This document shows positions 17,686 to 28,416 of a DNA stretch of 64,000 nucleotides, one piece after another. The DNA comes from UBA4732 sp963823075. GTDB lineage: Bacteria; Planctomycetota; Planctomycetia; Gemmatales; Gemmataceae. The position numbers and the translations under genes were made by a program. Position 1 is the stretch's first letter, and every line of letters begins with the position of its first letter. Where the stretch lies: positions 1-64,000 of the forward strand of contig CAWGKE010000001.1 of assembly GCA_963823075.1 (NCBI GenBank), in the 5' to 3' direction. The notes below the pieces were generated by a model, which was given only the letters and a program-made list of their open reading frames with translations, searched no databases and was not told where the DNA came from.

Positions 17686-17804
17686 CCGACCGTCGAAGTG
17701 GGGCGGGCGGCAGGGACGCCGCCGCCCACGATCATCCCATGTCGGCGGCTGGCGGAGGTCCGCGTCGGACCGCTTCCCACCCGCCATTTCCTGTGGAGGC
17801 GATT

Positions 17805-18191
17805 ATGAAGGCGATCCTTTCGGCGGCGTTGGTGCTCGGGGTCTGCGGCGCAGCCGTCGCGGCGGAAGCAGACCCGGTCGGCACGTGGAAGTGCGAATAT
17901 GAGATCGGCGGGCAGAAGCGGACGGCCACTTTGGTGATGAAGAAGGACGGGGACAAACTCGTCGGGACAATGAGCTGGCCCGACCAAAAGGACACGATGG
18001 TCAAGGACCTGACGCAAAAGGACGGCACCCTGACGTTCTCGGTCGAGCGGCAATTCAATGACAACAAATTCACCGTCGAGTACAAGCTGACGCTGGACGG
18101 AGACACGCTCAAGGGCAAAGGCGCGGCCGAGTTCGGGGGCCAGAAGCGCGAATATGACGTGGAAGGGAAGCGGGAGAAGGCGGACAAGTAG
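17805..18191 (+). CDS. Small secreted lipocalin-like protein of unknown function
   Basis: This protein of 128 residues has a clear signal peptide (MKAILSAALVLGVCGAAVAA). The mature domain alternates short beta strands: VGTWKCEYEIGGQKRTATL, KLVGTMSW, LTFSVERQF and YKLTLDGDTLKGKGAAEFGG. This pattern is common in small periplasmic proteins of planctomycetes. The start at 17805 follows GGAGG at 17796-17800. It lies between the tandem esterase and the GH10 xylanase on the same strand. I do not recognise a catalytic motif; substrate binding or an accessory role is a guess. Confidence 0.75.
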   Translation: MKAILSAALVLGVCGAAVAAEADPVGTWKCEYEIGGQKRTATLVMKKDGDKLVGTMSWPDQKDTMVKDLTQKDGTLTFSVERQFNDNKFTVEYKLTLDGDTLKGKGAAEFGGQKREYDVEGKREKADK

Positions 18192-18256
18192 CGGCTGACG
18201 CCAAGAAAAACCAACGGGGACGCCCACCCCTTAAAATCCTCCCAAGGAGGCACCCC

Positions 18257-19385
18257 ATGCGTCGGCTCCTGATCTCCCCCCTGCTCTCGACCTCGGCCCT
18301 GGCCCTGCCGGCTCTGGCCGCCGTCCTGGCCCTCTGCCCCGGCCTGTCGGCCGGCGACGAAGCGGCGGCCGAGACGCTGCGACACGCCGTGAACGGCCGA
18401 TTCCTCATCGGGACGGCGGTCATGTCCCGGCAGCTCGACAACCCCGCGACGGCGGACCTGGTCGCGAAGCAGTTCGACTGCGTCACCGGGGAGAACGAGT
18501 TCAAGCCTCAGTCCCTGCAACCGCAGCCGGGCAAGTTCAACTTCGCCGCGGCGGACAAAATCGTCGATTTCGCCCAGCGCCACGACATGAAGGTGGTCGG
18601 CCACAACCTCTGCTGGCACAGCCAGACGCCCGCCTGGATGTTCCGGGGCGAGGACGGCAAGCCGCTGTCGCGCGACGACGCGCTGAAGAACCTCAAGGAC
18701 CACATCGACGGGGTCATGGGGCACTTCAAGGGCAAAGTGATCGGCTGGGACGTGGTCAACGAGGCGATCAGCGACGCGGGGGGACGACTACCTCCGCGAC
18801 ACGCCGGCGCGACGCGCCATCGGCGACGACTACATCGTCAAGGCGTTCGAGTTCGCCCACGCGGCCGACCCGGACGCCGAGCTGTATTACAACGACTACA
18901 GCAACGAAAACCCCGCGAAGCTCAAGAAAACGATCCGTTTGATCCGCGAGCTGAAGGACAAGGGCGCACACCTCGACGCGATCGGGATGCAGTGCCACTT
19001 CCGGCTGGAGGATTCCGACGCGCCGGAGCGGCTGGACAAGGCGATCCAGGCCTACGCCGACGAGGGCGTGAACGTCATGCTCACGGAGCTGGACGTGGAC
19101 GTCCTGCCGCGCCGGGGCCGAGGCGCCGACGCCGACCCATATGCGAAAGGCCTGCCGCCGGACGTGGCCGACGCGCAGGCCCGGTATTACAAGCGGATTT
19201 TCGAGGTCGTCCTCAAGCACCCCAAGGTGGTGACGCGCGTCACCCTGTGGGGAACGCAGGACGGAACGTCCTGGCTGAACGGCGGCTTTGGGGGACGCCG
19301 CACCAATTACCCGCTGCTCTTCGACCGGGACCTCAAGCCCAAGCCCGCCGTCGCGGCCGTACTGGACGCCCTGGCCGCGCCCTGA
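18257..19385 (+). pseudogene. Secreted endo-1,4-beta-xylanase, GH10 family, single frameshift
   Basis: This enzyme would hydrolyse the xylan backbone outside the cytoplasm. A signal peptide (residues 1-32) is followed by the GH10 barrel. It shows TGENEFKPQSLQP, HNLCWHSQTPAWM, the acid/base glutamate in GWDVVNEA (about residue 167), and, in another frame, the nucleophile in MLTELDVDVLP. The two halves are split at a run of six G at 18777-18782. With five G the protein reads AISDAGDDYLRDTP and continues to the stop at 19385, giving about 376 residues. A homopolymer indel error is the likeliest explanation. The gene is followed 38 bases later by a GH43 gene. Confidence 0.88.
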
Positions 19386-19423
19386 CCGGGCCGGCGACGA
19401 CCGACCAACAGGAGAGAATACCG

Positions 19424-20974
19424 ATGCGGCGCATGGCACTGGCGGCCCTGACGCTCCTGACGCTGGTCGCGCCGACGCGCGTCGCGGCCCAGGATAACGG
19501 GGACGGGACGTACACCAACCCGCCGCTCCAGGCGGACTACCCCGACCCGGACATCATCCGCGTCGGCGACGACTTCTACTTCGCCTCGACTACCTTCGTC
19601 AACTCGCCGGGGCTGGTCCTCCTGCACTCGAAGGATCTGGTCAACTGGGAGACAGTCGGGTATGTCATCGACCGCCTGGACGGCGATCGGAAGTACGACA
19701 TGGACGGCGGGACGGCCTACCGGGGCGGCGTCTTCGCCCCCTCGCTGCGTTACCACAAGGGGATCTTCTACGTCGCCGTGACGCCCAACGGCAAACCCAC
19801 CCGCATCTACTACGCCAAGGACGTCCGCGGGCCGTGGAAGCGCCACGTGCTCGACGACTCGGCGTTCGACCCCGGCCTGTTCTTCGACGACGACGGCGCC
19901 CCGTACATCTTCACGTCGGGCGGCTGGGACGGGCAGGTCACCCTCAAGACGCTCAGCCCGGAGCTGGACAGGGTCGTCGCCAGCAAGAAGCTGTTCTACG
20001 TCAAGGGGATCGAGGGGAGCAAGGCGTTGAAGATCAACGGATGGTACTACGTGTTCAACGCCCTGCCGGCGCGGATGGCCCTGATGTGTTCGCGGGCGAA
20101 ACAGCTCGACGGGCCGTGGGAAACGATCCGCTTGCTCGACGACGCGCACGGCGGCCACCAGGGCGCGATCGTCGATCTGCCGGACGGCGGATGGTACGGC
20201 TTCGTGATGCGCGACAGCGGCCCGATCGGGCGCGTGACCAACATCTGCCCCGTCGCGTGGAAGGACGATTGGCCCGTGTGGGGCGATTCGGACGACCCCG
20301 GCCGCGTGCCGAAGAAGGCCAAAAAGCCGATCGCCGGCCAGAGCGCGATCGTGCGGCCCGTCTCGACCGACTTCGACGGGCCGAACCTGCCGCTCGACTG
20401 GCAGTGGAACCACAACCCCGACGACGCGCGCTGGTCCCTGACCGAGCGGCCCGGCTACCTGCGCCTCAAGGCGACGGTCGCGCCGGGCTTCTGGAACGCG
20501 CGGAACTCGTTGACCCACAAAGGCTGGGGCCCGACGAGCTGCGCGGTCGCCAAGCTGGACATCGCGCACCTCCAACCGGGCGACGCGGCCGGCCTGGGGA
20601 TGCTCGGCAAGTCGCTCGTGACGCTGGCGGTGCAGCGGTCGGCCGACGGACAGGCCAAGCTGATCTTCAGCGCCGGAGTCGAGCATGACAGCGAGGTGGC
20701 CCCGAAGACATCGATCGACATCGGCAAGACCGAGGTGATCCATCTCGCCTTGCAGATGGACTTCACCCGCGGCAAGGGACGTTGCGGCTACAGCCCGGAC
20801 GGCAAGGACTTCACGGCCATCGGCGACGAGTTTCCCCTGATGTTCGATTGGCGGACGGGGACGTTCCAGGGAGAGCAGTACGCCCTCTTCTGTTACAACC
20901 CAAAGCCAAGCGAGGGCTGCCTGGATGTGGACAGCGTCCACTTCGAGAAGGTGCAGCTGGCGGCGGCCCCATAG
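19424..20974 (+). CDS. Secreted GH43-family beta-xylosidase / alpha-L-arabinofuranosidase-like protein
   Basis: This 516-residue exported protein has a signal peptide (LAALTLLTLVAPTRVAA). The N-terminal five-bladed GH43 propeller (about residues 30-315) starts with NPPLQADYPDPDIIRVGDDFYFA, whose Asp is the usual general base. DPGLFFDDDGAPYIF carries the pKa-modulating Asp. A C-terminal concanavalin-like domain (about residues 325-512), as in many GH43 beta-xylosidases, completes it. The expected acid glutamate is not obvious in GGHQGAIVDLPDGGW, so assignment of activity is cautious. It sits directly downstream of the GH10 xylanase and would finish breakdown of the oligosaccharides produced. 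Confidence 0.87.
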   Translation: MRRMALAALTLLTLVAPTRVAAQDNGDGTYTNPPLQADYPDPDIIRVGDDFYFASTTFVNSPGLVLLHSKDLVNWETVGYVIDRLDGDRKYDMDGGTAYRGGVFAPSLRYHKGIFYVAVTPNGKPTRIYYAKDVRGPWKRHVLDDSAFDPGLFFDDDGAPYIFTSGGWDGQVTLKTLSPELDRVVASKKLFYVKGIEGSKALKINGWYYVFNALPARMALMCSRAKQLDGPWETIRLLDDAHGGHQGAIVDLPDGGWYGFVMRDSGPIGRVTNICPVAWKDDWPVWGDSDDPGRVPKKAKKPIAGQSAIVRPVSTDFDGPNLPLDWQWNHNPDDARWSLTERPGYLRLKATVAPGFWNARNSLTHKGWGPTSCAVAKLDIAHLQPGDAAGLGMLGKSLVTLAVQRSADGQAKLIFSAGVEHDSEVAPKTSIDIGKTEVIHLALQMDFTRGKGRCGYSPDGKDFTAIGDEFPLMFDWRTGTFQGEQYALFCYNPKPSEGCLDVDSVHFEKVQLAAAP

Positions 20975-21102
20975 GAAGGACGGATGGTATTTTCTCATCG
21001 CCGGGGAAGGCGGCGCGGGGCCGGGCCATTCCGGAGTGGCCTTTCGCCCCGTCCAATTGGCCCGCGGCTAACCCATCACCCCCAATGCCGAAGGCAATCG
21101 TC

Positions 21103-23412
21103 ATGAGAACGAAACTGGCCTCCGCCTTACTCGCGGCGTCCTTCGTCGTCGCGGTCGTCACGACTGCCTCGGCGCAAGATCCGGATCCGAATTTCTACAT
21201 CTTCCTCTGCTTCGGGCAGTCCAACATGGAGGGCTTTCCCGGGGTCGAGGAGCAGGACAAGGCCGAGGTCGAGCGCTTCAAGCTCCTGGCGGCGGTCGAT
21301 TTTCCGAAGCTGGATCGGAAAAAGGGCGAGTGGTACCCGGCGGTCCCCCCCCTGTGCCGAGGCTCGACCGGCCTCTGCCCGGCCGACGCCTTCGGCCGGA
21401 CCCTGGTCGCCCACTTGCCGAAGGACATCAAGGTGGGTGTTGTGAACGTCTCGGTGGCCGGGTGCAAGATCGAGCTGTTCGACAAGACGAACTACGAGAC
21501 GTATGCCAAGACGGCCCCGGGGTGGATGACCGGCATCATCAAGGAGTACGGCGGAAACCCCTACGCCCGCCTGGTCGAGATGGGGAAGCTGGCTCAGAAG
21601 GCGGGCGTCATCAAGGGGATGCTGTTGCACCAGGGAGAGTCAAACGCCGGCGACAAGGAATGGCCCGCGAAGGTGAAGGCCGTCTACGACAACCTGATCA
21701 AGGACCTGGACCTCAAACCCGAGGACGTACCGCTGCTCGCGGGCGAACTCGTCAACGCGGACCAGAACGGCGCCTGCGCGGGGATGAACGAGATCATCGC
21801 CGGGCTGCCGAAGTCGATCCCCAACGCCTACGTCATCTCCTCGGCCGGTTGCAAGGCTCGCCGCGACCACCTGCACTTCACCGCCGAGGGCTACCGGGAG
21901 CTGGGCAAGCGCTACGGGGAGAAGATGCTCTCGCTCCTGGGTTACGAGGTCGAGAAACCGAAGGAGCCTGAGACGCCAGGGCCGACGACGTATTGCAACC
22001 CGATTTCCCTGCCGGATTATCCGCTGGGCCGGCGGGCGCGGGACGTGACGGTGGGCGCGCCGACGCCCCCGGACGACCCCCTGTGGTTGGTGGACAAGCA
22101 GCAGCAGTTCCGTGAACTGGCGGACGTGTCGGTGCTGTGGCACGAGGGCGCCTGGTACATGTACCCCTCGGTGGACATGGCATGGGTGAGCAAGGACGGC
22201 GGGGCGACCTGGCGACACCACCCGCTGAACATTCGCGACATCGGATACGCGCCGACGATCGTGAAGCACAAGGGGCAGTTCCTGCTCATGGCGTCGGAGT
22301 CGTCGGTGTACACGGCCGACGCGCCGCTGGGGCCGTTCAAGGAGGTCGGCCCGATCAAGCTGCCGGAGGGGTTGCCGGCGCAAATCGACCCGATGCTGTT
22401 TTCGGATGACGACGGCCGGCTGTTTTACTACTGGGGCTGCACGCCCACGCAGGGGATTTTCGGCGTGGAGCTGGATGCGGACGACCCGACCCGCGCCATC
22501 GGCAAGCCGGTGAAACTGATTGCCTTCGAGCCGGACAAATTCCCCTGGCAGCGGGTGGGCGACTGGAACGAGCAGCCCGCGCGGGGATGGATCGAAGGCG
22601 CCTGGATGTTCAAGCGGAACGGGACGTACTACCTGACGTATTCGGCGGCGGGGACGGAGAACCGGACATACGCGATGGGCTGCGCCGTGAGCAAGTCGCC
22701 GCTGGGGCCCTTTGTACCGCAGAAGAACAACCCGATCTTGCGCTCGACGACCGGACTGATCACGGGCACGGGGCACGGGTGCGTGGTGGAGGGCCCACAT
22801 GACTCGCTGTGGGTGTTCTACACCGTGAGGGCCGCGGTGGTGCACGGGTTCGAGCGACGGTTGGGGATGGACCCGGCGACCATCGGGGAGGACGGGGAGC
22901 TGCACGTCAACGGGGCCAGTTCGTTGCCGCAGCGGCTGCCAACGGCGTCGAAGGGGGCCGAGCCGACGGGATGGCTGCCGTTGAACGCAGGGCCGAGGAC
23001 TGTGGGCTCCAGCGACGCGCCGAACCTTTCCGGGCGGCTGGCGACGGATGACGACCTGCGCACGTGGTGGCAGCCGGCGGCAGACGATAAGACGCCGACG
23101 CTGACAAGCAATTTGACGACTCCCAACGCCGTGGTACGGGCGGTGCGGGTGATCTGGCGGGACGTGGGTCTGAACACGAAGCAGGGGGCCAGGGCGGGGG
23201 CTTTCCGCTACAAGGTGGAGGTTGAGACGGCGGCCGACGCGTGGACGACGGTGATCGACCGCAGCCGGAGCACGGAAGACCTGCTGATCGACTACCGCGA
23301 GTGCCCGGCGACGCCGGGGACGGCGGCGCGCCTGGTGATCGTCGGGGCGCCGGCCGGCATCACGCCGGGCGTGGCGGAGTTTACGGTGTTTGGCGAGGTG
23401 CGGAAGCCATGA
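21103..23412 (+). CDS. Secreted multidomain CE6 acetyl esterase - GH43 - F5/8-type C fusion
   Basis: This protein has about 769 residues and three modules. After a signal peptide (LASALLAASFVVAVVTTASA) comes an SGNH-type CE6/SASA acetylesterase (residues about 25-285), with nucleophile block FGQSNMEG, a KGMLLHQGESNA block and the late DHLHF histidine. A GH43-like propeller follows (about residues 300-600): LADVSVLWHEGAWYMYPSVD, YAPTIVKHKGQFLLMAS, QIDPMLFSDDDGRLFYYWG. The end (about residues 620-767) looks like a discoidin F5/8 carbohydrate-binding module. Joining acetyl removal and arabinosyl or xylosyl hydrolysis in one chain fits decorated xylan. An upstream in-frame ATG at 21085 is possible; I chose 21103 because it begins the signal peptide directly. 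Confidence 0.85.
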   Translation: MRTKLASALLAASFVVAVVTTASAQDPDPNFYIFLCFGQSNMEGFPGVEEQDKAEVERFKLLAAVDFPKLDRKKGEWYPAVPPLCRGSTGLCPADAFGRTLVAHLPKDIKVGVVNVSVAGCKIELFDKTNYETYAKTAPGWMTGIIKEYGGNPYARLVEMGKLAQKAGVIKGMLLHQGESNAGDKEWPAKVKAVYDNLIKDLDLKPEDVPLLAGELVNADQNGACAGMNEIIAGLPKSIPNAYVISSAGCKARRDHLHFTAEGYRELGKRYGEKMLSLLGYEVEKPKEPETPGPTTYCNPISLPDYPLGRRARDVTVGAPTPPDDPLWLVDKQQQFRELADVSVLWHEGAWYMYPSVDMAWVSKDGGATWRHHPLNIRDIGYAPTIVKHKGQFLLMASESSVYTADAPLGPFKEVGPIKLPEGLPAQIDPMLFSDDDGRLFYYWGCTPTQGIFGVELDADDPTRAIGKPVKLIAFEPDKFPWQRVGDWNEQPARGWIEGAWMFKRNGTYYLTYSAAGTENRTYAMGCAVSKSPLGPFVPQKNNPILRSTTGLITGTGHGCVVEGPHDSLWVFYTVRAAVVHGFERRLGMDPATIGEDGELHVNGASSLPQRLPTASKGAEPTGWLPLNAGPRTVGSSDAPNLSGRLATDDDLRTWWQPAADDKTPTLTSNLTTPNAVVRAVRVIWRDVGLNTKQGARAGAFRYKVEVETAADAWTTVIDRSRSTEDLLIDYRECPATPGTAARLVIVGAPAGITPGVAEFTVFGEVRKP

Positions 23413-23582
23413 CGAATGGCGACGGGCGGGTCTGATTTCGATACTCTGACGGGCCAATGACCAAAGGAGCGCCCGCGGCATGGCGGCTCTGAAGGACGAA
23501 GGTGCAGCGATCCGGAACGCCTCCGCGCGCATCGCAATGCCGCCAACCTGCTGCGGTCACATCGGCGAATGGCACGTAGTTC
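23413..23582. other. Intergenic segment before the degenerate IS66 element
   Basis: 170 bases between the CE6-GH43 gene and the left end of the second IS66 element. A small open frame starting at 23480 has no recognisable similarity and composition typical of chance frames. I see nothing else. Confidence 0.3.
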
Positions 23583-25467
23583 GTAAGCATTCGGCGATCC
23601 CGTGTTCCGAATTCTCGCGGATGGGGATCGGCGTCGGCGCGCACCCTGGCTCGCTTCCCGGCTGGTAAGGCAGGGATCGTTGGTAGGTTTGGACGCCGGG
23701 GAACGGAGGGATGGTCCGCCGGTTACGAGGTGTTCCGGGGCGGCGGTTGGCTACGCCCCTGCTGCTTCTGCTCCTCCGTCACGTTCCAGGGCAGGTAAGC
23801 GGCCGCGTCCGCAGGCGCTCGGCCGCCCGCGGCGGCGCAGGCCTCCAAGTAGGCCGTCAGCCATAAACGCGGGTTGAGACGTCGCTAACGCCAGCGTTTG
23901 AAACAACGAAAACAGGATCGCCGCCAGCCGGCCGCTCCATTGGGCGCCCGAACCGTAGCAGTTCTTGCGGCCCACCACCGGACCCCGCTGCATCCGCTCG
24001 GCCGTGTTGTTGTCCATCGGCACGTCGGGATGATCCACGAACACCGTCAGGCCCTGCCAGTGCTGTTGCAGGCTTTCCAGCGTCTTGCGTCGGGCCGGGT
24101 GCAGGTCGTCCTCCTGCAGTTCGGCGGCGTTTTGCTCGGCCAACGCGGCCATCTGCCGACGCAACGCCTCATCGGCCTCGGGCGAACGCCGCCGGGTCGT
24201 CTCGCACCGCTAGCCGGGCGTCGTTGCAGCGATACGCCGCCCCGATCCGCTCCACCCAGTCCAGACCCCAGCGTTCCAACGCCGGCCAGGAGCGGGCCGC
24301 TTCCACGAAGTCGCGGCGAACGTGCGCCCAGCAAAAGGCCAGGACGATCCGGCCGTCCTTCACCTGCGTCAACGCCTTGTAGGCCGCATAGCGATCCACC
24401 ACCAGGATGCCTTCGGCCAGGGGACCCAGATGCTCCTCCGGCACGTCGTGGACGCGGCCGCTGGCCAGCACGAACACCACCACGTCGCCGCCGTGGAAGA
24501 CCCACAGATACCAGCGATAGCCGACCTTGCCTTCCACGCTGGCGTACACCAGCCAACGCGTCTCGTCGGCGTGCCACAGGGTTTGCTGCCGCGACCGCTC
24601 GACCAGGGCGTCGTACAACGGTTCCACAAGCGGCAGCAGGCGTTGCAGGCCGTCGGTGATCGTTCCCAACGACAGCGGCAGGCCTTCGGTCGCCAGATCT
24701 TCCAGCAGGCGGTAGGTGGGCCGGTAAAACAGGTACTTGTCCAGAAGCACGCGCACCCAGATGGACACGCCCAGGAGACTCTTGGGCAGGACCTTGGGCG
24801 GCGGCGGAGCGGCGATAATGCCGGGATTGCAGCCGCAGCCACAGGTGGGCCGATAGCGTCGTCGGCGAAGGAGCCGGCGATGGGCCCGAACCTCGACTTC
24901 CAGGACGGTGCTGTCGTCGGTTGTGGGGAAGGGAGCGAACGCTTGACCGCACTGGGGGCAGTGCTGCTGATCGGCGGGCACGTCGAGGGTTTCCTCGACG
25001 ACCGGCAGGTGGGTGTAGTCGCGGCGTTGGGGTCCGGGGCGTCCGCGTTGTTGGCCGCGAGGTCGCGGGGGTTGGGGTGGCGGGGTCGCGAGTGGCGGCG
25101 TCGGGCAGGCGTAGCGGCGTGTTCGGTCTTGCGTCCGAAGAGGCGTTGTTCCAGGGAGCGAATGCGAGCTTGGAGGGTTTGGTTTTCTTGTTGCAGACGT
25201 TGCTCCCGCTGCACGGCGCGTTGGTGCATTCCTTGCCAGTAGGCGGCTTGCCGCCACGGTTCAAACTCGGCGGCCAGGCGAGGGCAGACGGGGCACGGCT
25301 CGGTGGGCAGCAGGCGGCGCCGAGCAAGAACGGGGCGGCACCAGAGATCGGCAAAAGGGCTTCCCTGCAGCTGGAAGCCTACGAAACACCTTCCCCGACG
25401 TCCACGGAATGCGAAACCAGCAACGCACACGACAAACAAGCGGGAGATGGGATCACCGAATGCTTAC
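23583..25467 (-). mobile_element. Second IS66-family element, 1885 bp, degenerate
   Basis: The left end GTAAGCATTCGGCGATCCC (from 23583) and the reverse complement of the right end, GTAAGCATTCGGTGATCCC (ending 25467), match at 18 of 19 positions and begin with the IS66 hallmark GTAA. A transposase runs on the minus strand between them. The flanking 8 bases differ (CGTAGTTC and GGTCGTCG), so no target duplication remains. The element or its neighbourhood has therefore been rearranged. It cuts directly into an IS630 remnant on its right side. Confidence 0.85.
23751..25439 (-). pseudogene. IS66-family transposase, two frameshifts
   Basis: The reading frame is split in three. The N-terminal part has a cysteine pair and coiled coil (PCPVCPRL, then QREQRLQQENQTLQARI, then LEQRLFGRKTEHAA). 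The middle part, in a second frame, has PRGQQRGRPGPQRRDY, VPADQQHCPQCG, D in WHADETRWLVY, D in VVDRYAAYKAL and FCWAHVRRDF. The C-terminal part is back in the first frame, with the catalytic E in DNNTAERMQRGPVVGRKNC. The shifts fall near 25100 and 24175. The true start is uncertain; no good start codon precedes the cysteine block. Whether the shifts are real or assembly errors cannot be told from the sequence. Confidence 0.82.
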
Positions 25468-26008
25468 GGTCGTCGGGCCCGTCAGCGAGCTGGCCAGCCA
25501 TGCCGACGCCATCAAAGCCTCGCTGAGCGAAACGCCGGTCCGCACCGTCGCCGAAGCCGCCGACCGCATCGCCCAACTCACGGGTCTTCGCCGCGGCCTG
25601 ACGCAAACGCGCGTGTTCCTGAAGGAACTCGGCTTCCAGTGGCAGCGGACGCGGGCCGTGCCCGTGCCCCCAAAAAGTCGCTGACTGAGCACGTCGCCAC
25701 CCAGCGGGAGTTCCTGGCCACCGAACTGCAACCCGCCCTCGACGCCGCCGCCGCGGGAACCGGCCACGTCTTTTTCGTCGATGCCGCGCACTTCGTCTTC
25801 GGCACCTTCCTCTGCTGCCTCTGGAGCATCGCCCGCATCTTCGTCCGCGCCGCCTCCGGCCGGCAGCGGTTCAACGTCCTGGGCGCCTGGAACGCCATGC
25901 CCCGGCGACTGCTCGCCGTCACCAACACCACCGTGGTGAACACCGACACCATGTGCGAACTGCTGCGCCAGATCGCCGCCGAGCAACTGACCGGCCCCAT
26001 CAGCGTGC
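25468..26008 (+). pseudogene. IS630-family transposase fragment, truncated both ends and frameshifted
   Basis: The fragment begins at the right edge of the IS66 element. It carries TVAEAADRIAQLTGLRR and TQTRVFLKELGFQ (end of the DNA-binding half). After a frameshift near 25675 it continues with the DDE start GHVFFVDAAHFVFG, then GRQRFNVLGAWNA and VTNTTVVNTDTMCELLRQI. It ends at ISV, exactly where the second catalytic Asp (VLDNA) should follow. The N-terminal helix-turn-helix is missing as well. Sequence after about 26008 belongs to an integrase in another frame. Confidence 0.8.
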
Positions 26009-26533
26009 GTCCAGGGCAGCCCCTACGTCTTCGCGGCCTACAATGCCCAGCTGCGTCAGTTCTACGAGGGCGGAAGCCGCCCCGGGACGGCGAAGGTGGT
26101 CGCCGGGGCGTTCGACCCCGCCGCCTTCGGCGACTGGTTCTCCAATCGACTGACCGCCTGGGCGAAAGGACTGCCGGGCGGCCACGCCTGCATTCATGTC
26201 TTCCGGAAGACCGCCTTACAATTCGCCCGAGAAGGGGAGGACGCCAGCCGCCGTGTGGCCGAGGACGCGCATATCGGAGAAGTGGTCATGCTGGGCCACT
26301 ACGTCACGGAGAAGGACGAGCAGCTGCGGGCTAAGAGCAATAAGGCGTTCGGGCGGCTGGCGGCCGTCCTGCCGTCAGTCGTGGCCTCCCGCTTCGGGTA
26401 CGACCCAACCCCGATTGTCCTGCTGACGGAGCGGATCATAGCCGCGACGAGAGCCGGGAACCTGGACGAGGCGGCCCGACTGATCGCCAGGGCGCGGGAG
26501 CTGCAAATCCAGCAGCAACAGGCGGCCGGATGA
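26009..26533 (+). pseudogene. Tyrosine recombinase/integrase-like C-terminal fragment
   Basis: In the frame ending at 26533 the segment reads YVFAAYNAQLRQFYEGGSR and then HVFRKTALQFAREGE, where H-x-x-R are the conserved catalytic residues of tyrosine recombinases. The candidate nucleophile Tyr lies in VVMLGHYVTEKDEQLRAKSN. The N-terminal core-binding half and the first catalytic Arg are absent; the fragment abuts the IS630 remnant. An ATG at 26096 could start a 145-residue peptide, but not a complete enzyme. Its place 137 bases from a tRNA-Arg gene suggests that it once belonged to an element integrated at that tRNA. Confidence 0.72.
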
Positions 26534-26669
26534 AGTCGCCACAAGGTCGGGAATCCAGGGCGGGCCGGCCCTGCGTTGTGCTTGTGAAATCCTGTGAACT
26601 CTATTTGCCACGCTTTTTGTCGCCAACCTGGCGTCGCCGCAAGTGCTTGCCTTTGAAATGACTTCCAAG

Positions 26670-26744
<75 letters not shown>

Positions 26745-27028
26745 TTACGTCCCGCGACCGCCCGGCAAATGGCACGGCCCAGGTGTAATGCTACTATAGA
26801 AAGCGCGGCTCTGCCTGTCAACGCGGCGCGCGTCACGAACTCGTGCCCGCGTCCACGCTCTGCTCGTTGTTTCGCCGTTCACTCTCCCGTAAGGAAAAGG
26901 ACAAGGGGCCAAGGGGCGGCGCCCTCCGGTTTTTCGTTGAATCCTCGCCACGAACGGGTTACAGTAAACTACCTAGCCTTCCCGCCTCCCGCGGCGCGTC
27001 GCCATCCTCCGAGTGGAGCCGTCATCGT

Positions 27029-28397
27029 ATGTTGCGACTGGACGCACCTCGCCCCGTTTCCTTCTGCGACGGATTCACGCGCCGCGACTTCCTGCACGCC
27101 GGCGCCCTGTCCGCCCTCGGTCTGACGCTGCCCGGCTACCTGGCACAGAAGGCGGCCGGGGCGGTCACGGACACCGACGTCAACTGCATCATGCTGTTCC
27201 TCGTCGGCGGCCCCAGCCAGATCGACACCTGGGACCCTAAGCCGAACGCCCCGGACGAAATCCGCGGCCCCTTCAAAGCCATCGATACGAACGCGCCCGG
27301 GATGCAGATCACCGAAATCTTCCCGCAGATGGCCCGGCACGCCGACAAGTTTTCGCTGATCCGCAGCGTCTATCACACGGCGACGGCCGTCCACGACACC
27401 GGCCACCAGATGATGCAGACGGGCCGGCTGTTCACCGGCGGCGTGGAGCATCCGCACGTCGGCTGCGTCCTCGGCTACCTCAAGGGCGGTCGCGGCGAGA
27501 TGCCGGCCCACGTGCTGCTTCCCAAGCCGATCGGCCGCACCGGCGGCAACCTGCCGCACGGCCAGACGGCCGGCTACCTCGGCAAGCGCTACGACCCGTT
27601 CGTGCTGAACGCCGACCCGAACGACAAGAATTTCACCGTCCCCGATCTGCTTCCGCCGGATTACATCTCCGCAGTGCGAGCCGGCCGCCGCCAGCGGATG
27701 CGCGACGCCGTCGAGGGCGAGCTGGGCGCCTTCGAGGACCAGGCCCAGGCCAAGCAGATGGACGACAATTTCAACCTGGCCTACCGCCTCATGTCCAGCG
27801 CCCAGGCCCGCGCGGCGTTTGCGCTGGACAGGGAGCCGGCCTCGGTGCGTGACCGCTACGGCCGGACGCGCTTCGGCCAGGGCTGTCTGCTCGCGCCGGC
27901 TGATCGAGAGCGGCGTCCGCTTCGTGACGGTCAACATGTTCGAGACCGTCTTCGACGAGAAGACGTGGGACATCCACGGCTCGGCCCCATTCACGGACAT
28001 CGTGGAGATGAAAAATCTCATTGCGCCGAACTTCGACCAGGCGTATAGCGCCCTGCTGGAGGACCTGTCGGATCGCGGCCTGCTGAAGACGACGGTGGTG
28101 ACGGCGCTGGGCGAATTCGGCCGGACGCCGAAGATCAACCCGGCCGGCGGCCGCGATCACCACCCCGGCGTGTGGACGATCATCATGGGCGGCGGCCCGA
28201 TCCAGGGCGGCCGGATCGTCGGCGAGTCGGACGAACTGGGCTACTTCCCGAAGAGCCGGCCGGTGTCGCCGGGCGAAGTGGCGGCGACGCTGTACCAGGC
28301 GCTGGGTCTCGACCCGCACCACGACCTGCCGGGTCCGCAGAACCGGCCGCTGCCGCTGGCGGATTACAACGCCCGGCCGATCAAGGAGCTGTTTTGA
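27029..28397 (+). pseudogene. DUF1501 family protein with Tat-like signal, single frameshift
   Basis: DUF1501 proteins are sulfatase-fold-like exported proteins abundant in planctomycetes and of unknown activity. The N-terminus has RRDFLHAGALSALGLTLPG, a Tat-type signal. NCIMLFLVGGPSQIDTWDPKP, FSLIRSVYHTATAVHDTGHQ and, in the second frame, TALGEFGRTPKIN and GRDHHPGVWTIIMGGG follow. The shift is one extra C near 27898 (GCLLAPA, where GCLLARRLIESGVRFV should run), and the corrected length is about 455 residues. It precedes a DUF1549/DUF1553 gene, the usual partner of DUF1501, although two small genes intervene here. Confidence 0.88.
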
Positions 28398-28416
28398 AGC
28401 GAAGGAGAGGGGCCGC

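Noticed and set aside
23480..23668. A 62-codon frame crossing the left end of the second IS66 element
   Set aside because: It crosses an IS boundary, has no similarity and no convincing ribosome binding site.
23575..25475. An 8-bp target duplication around the second IS66 element
   Set aside because: The flanking octamers CGTAGTTC and GGTCGTCG do not match.
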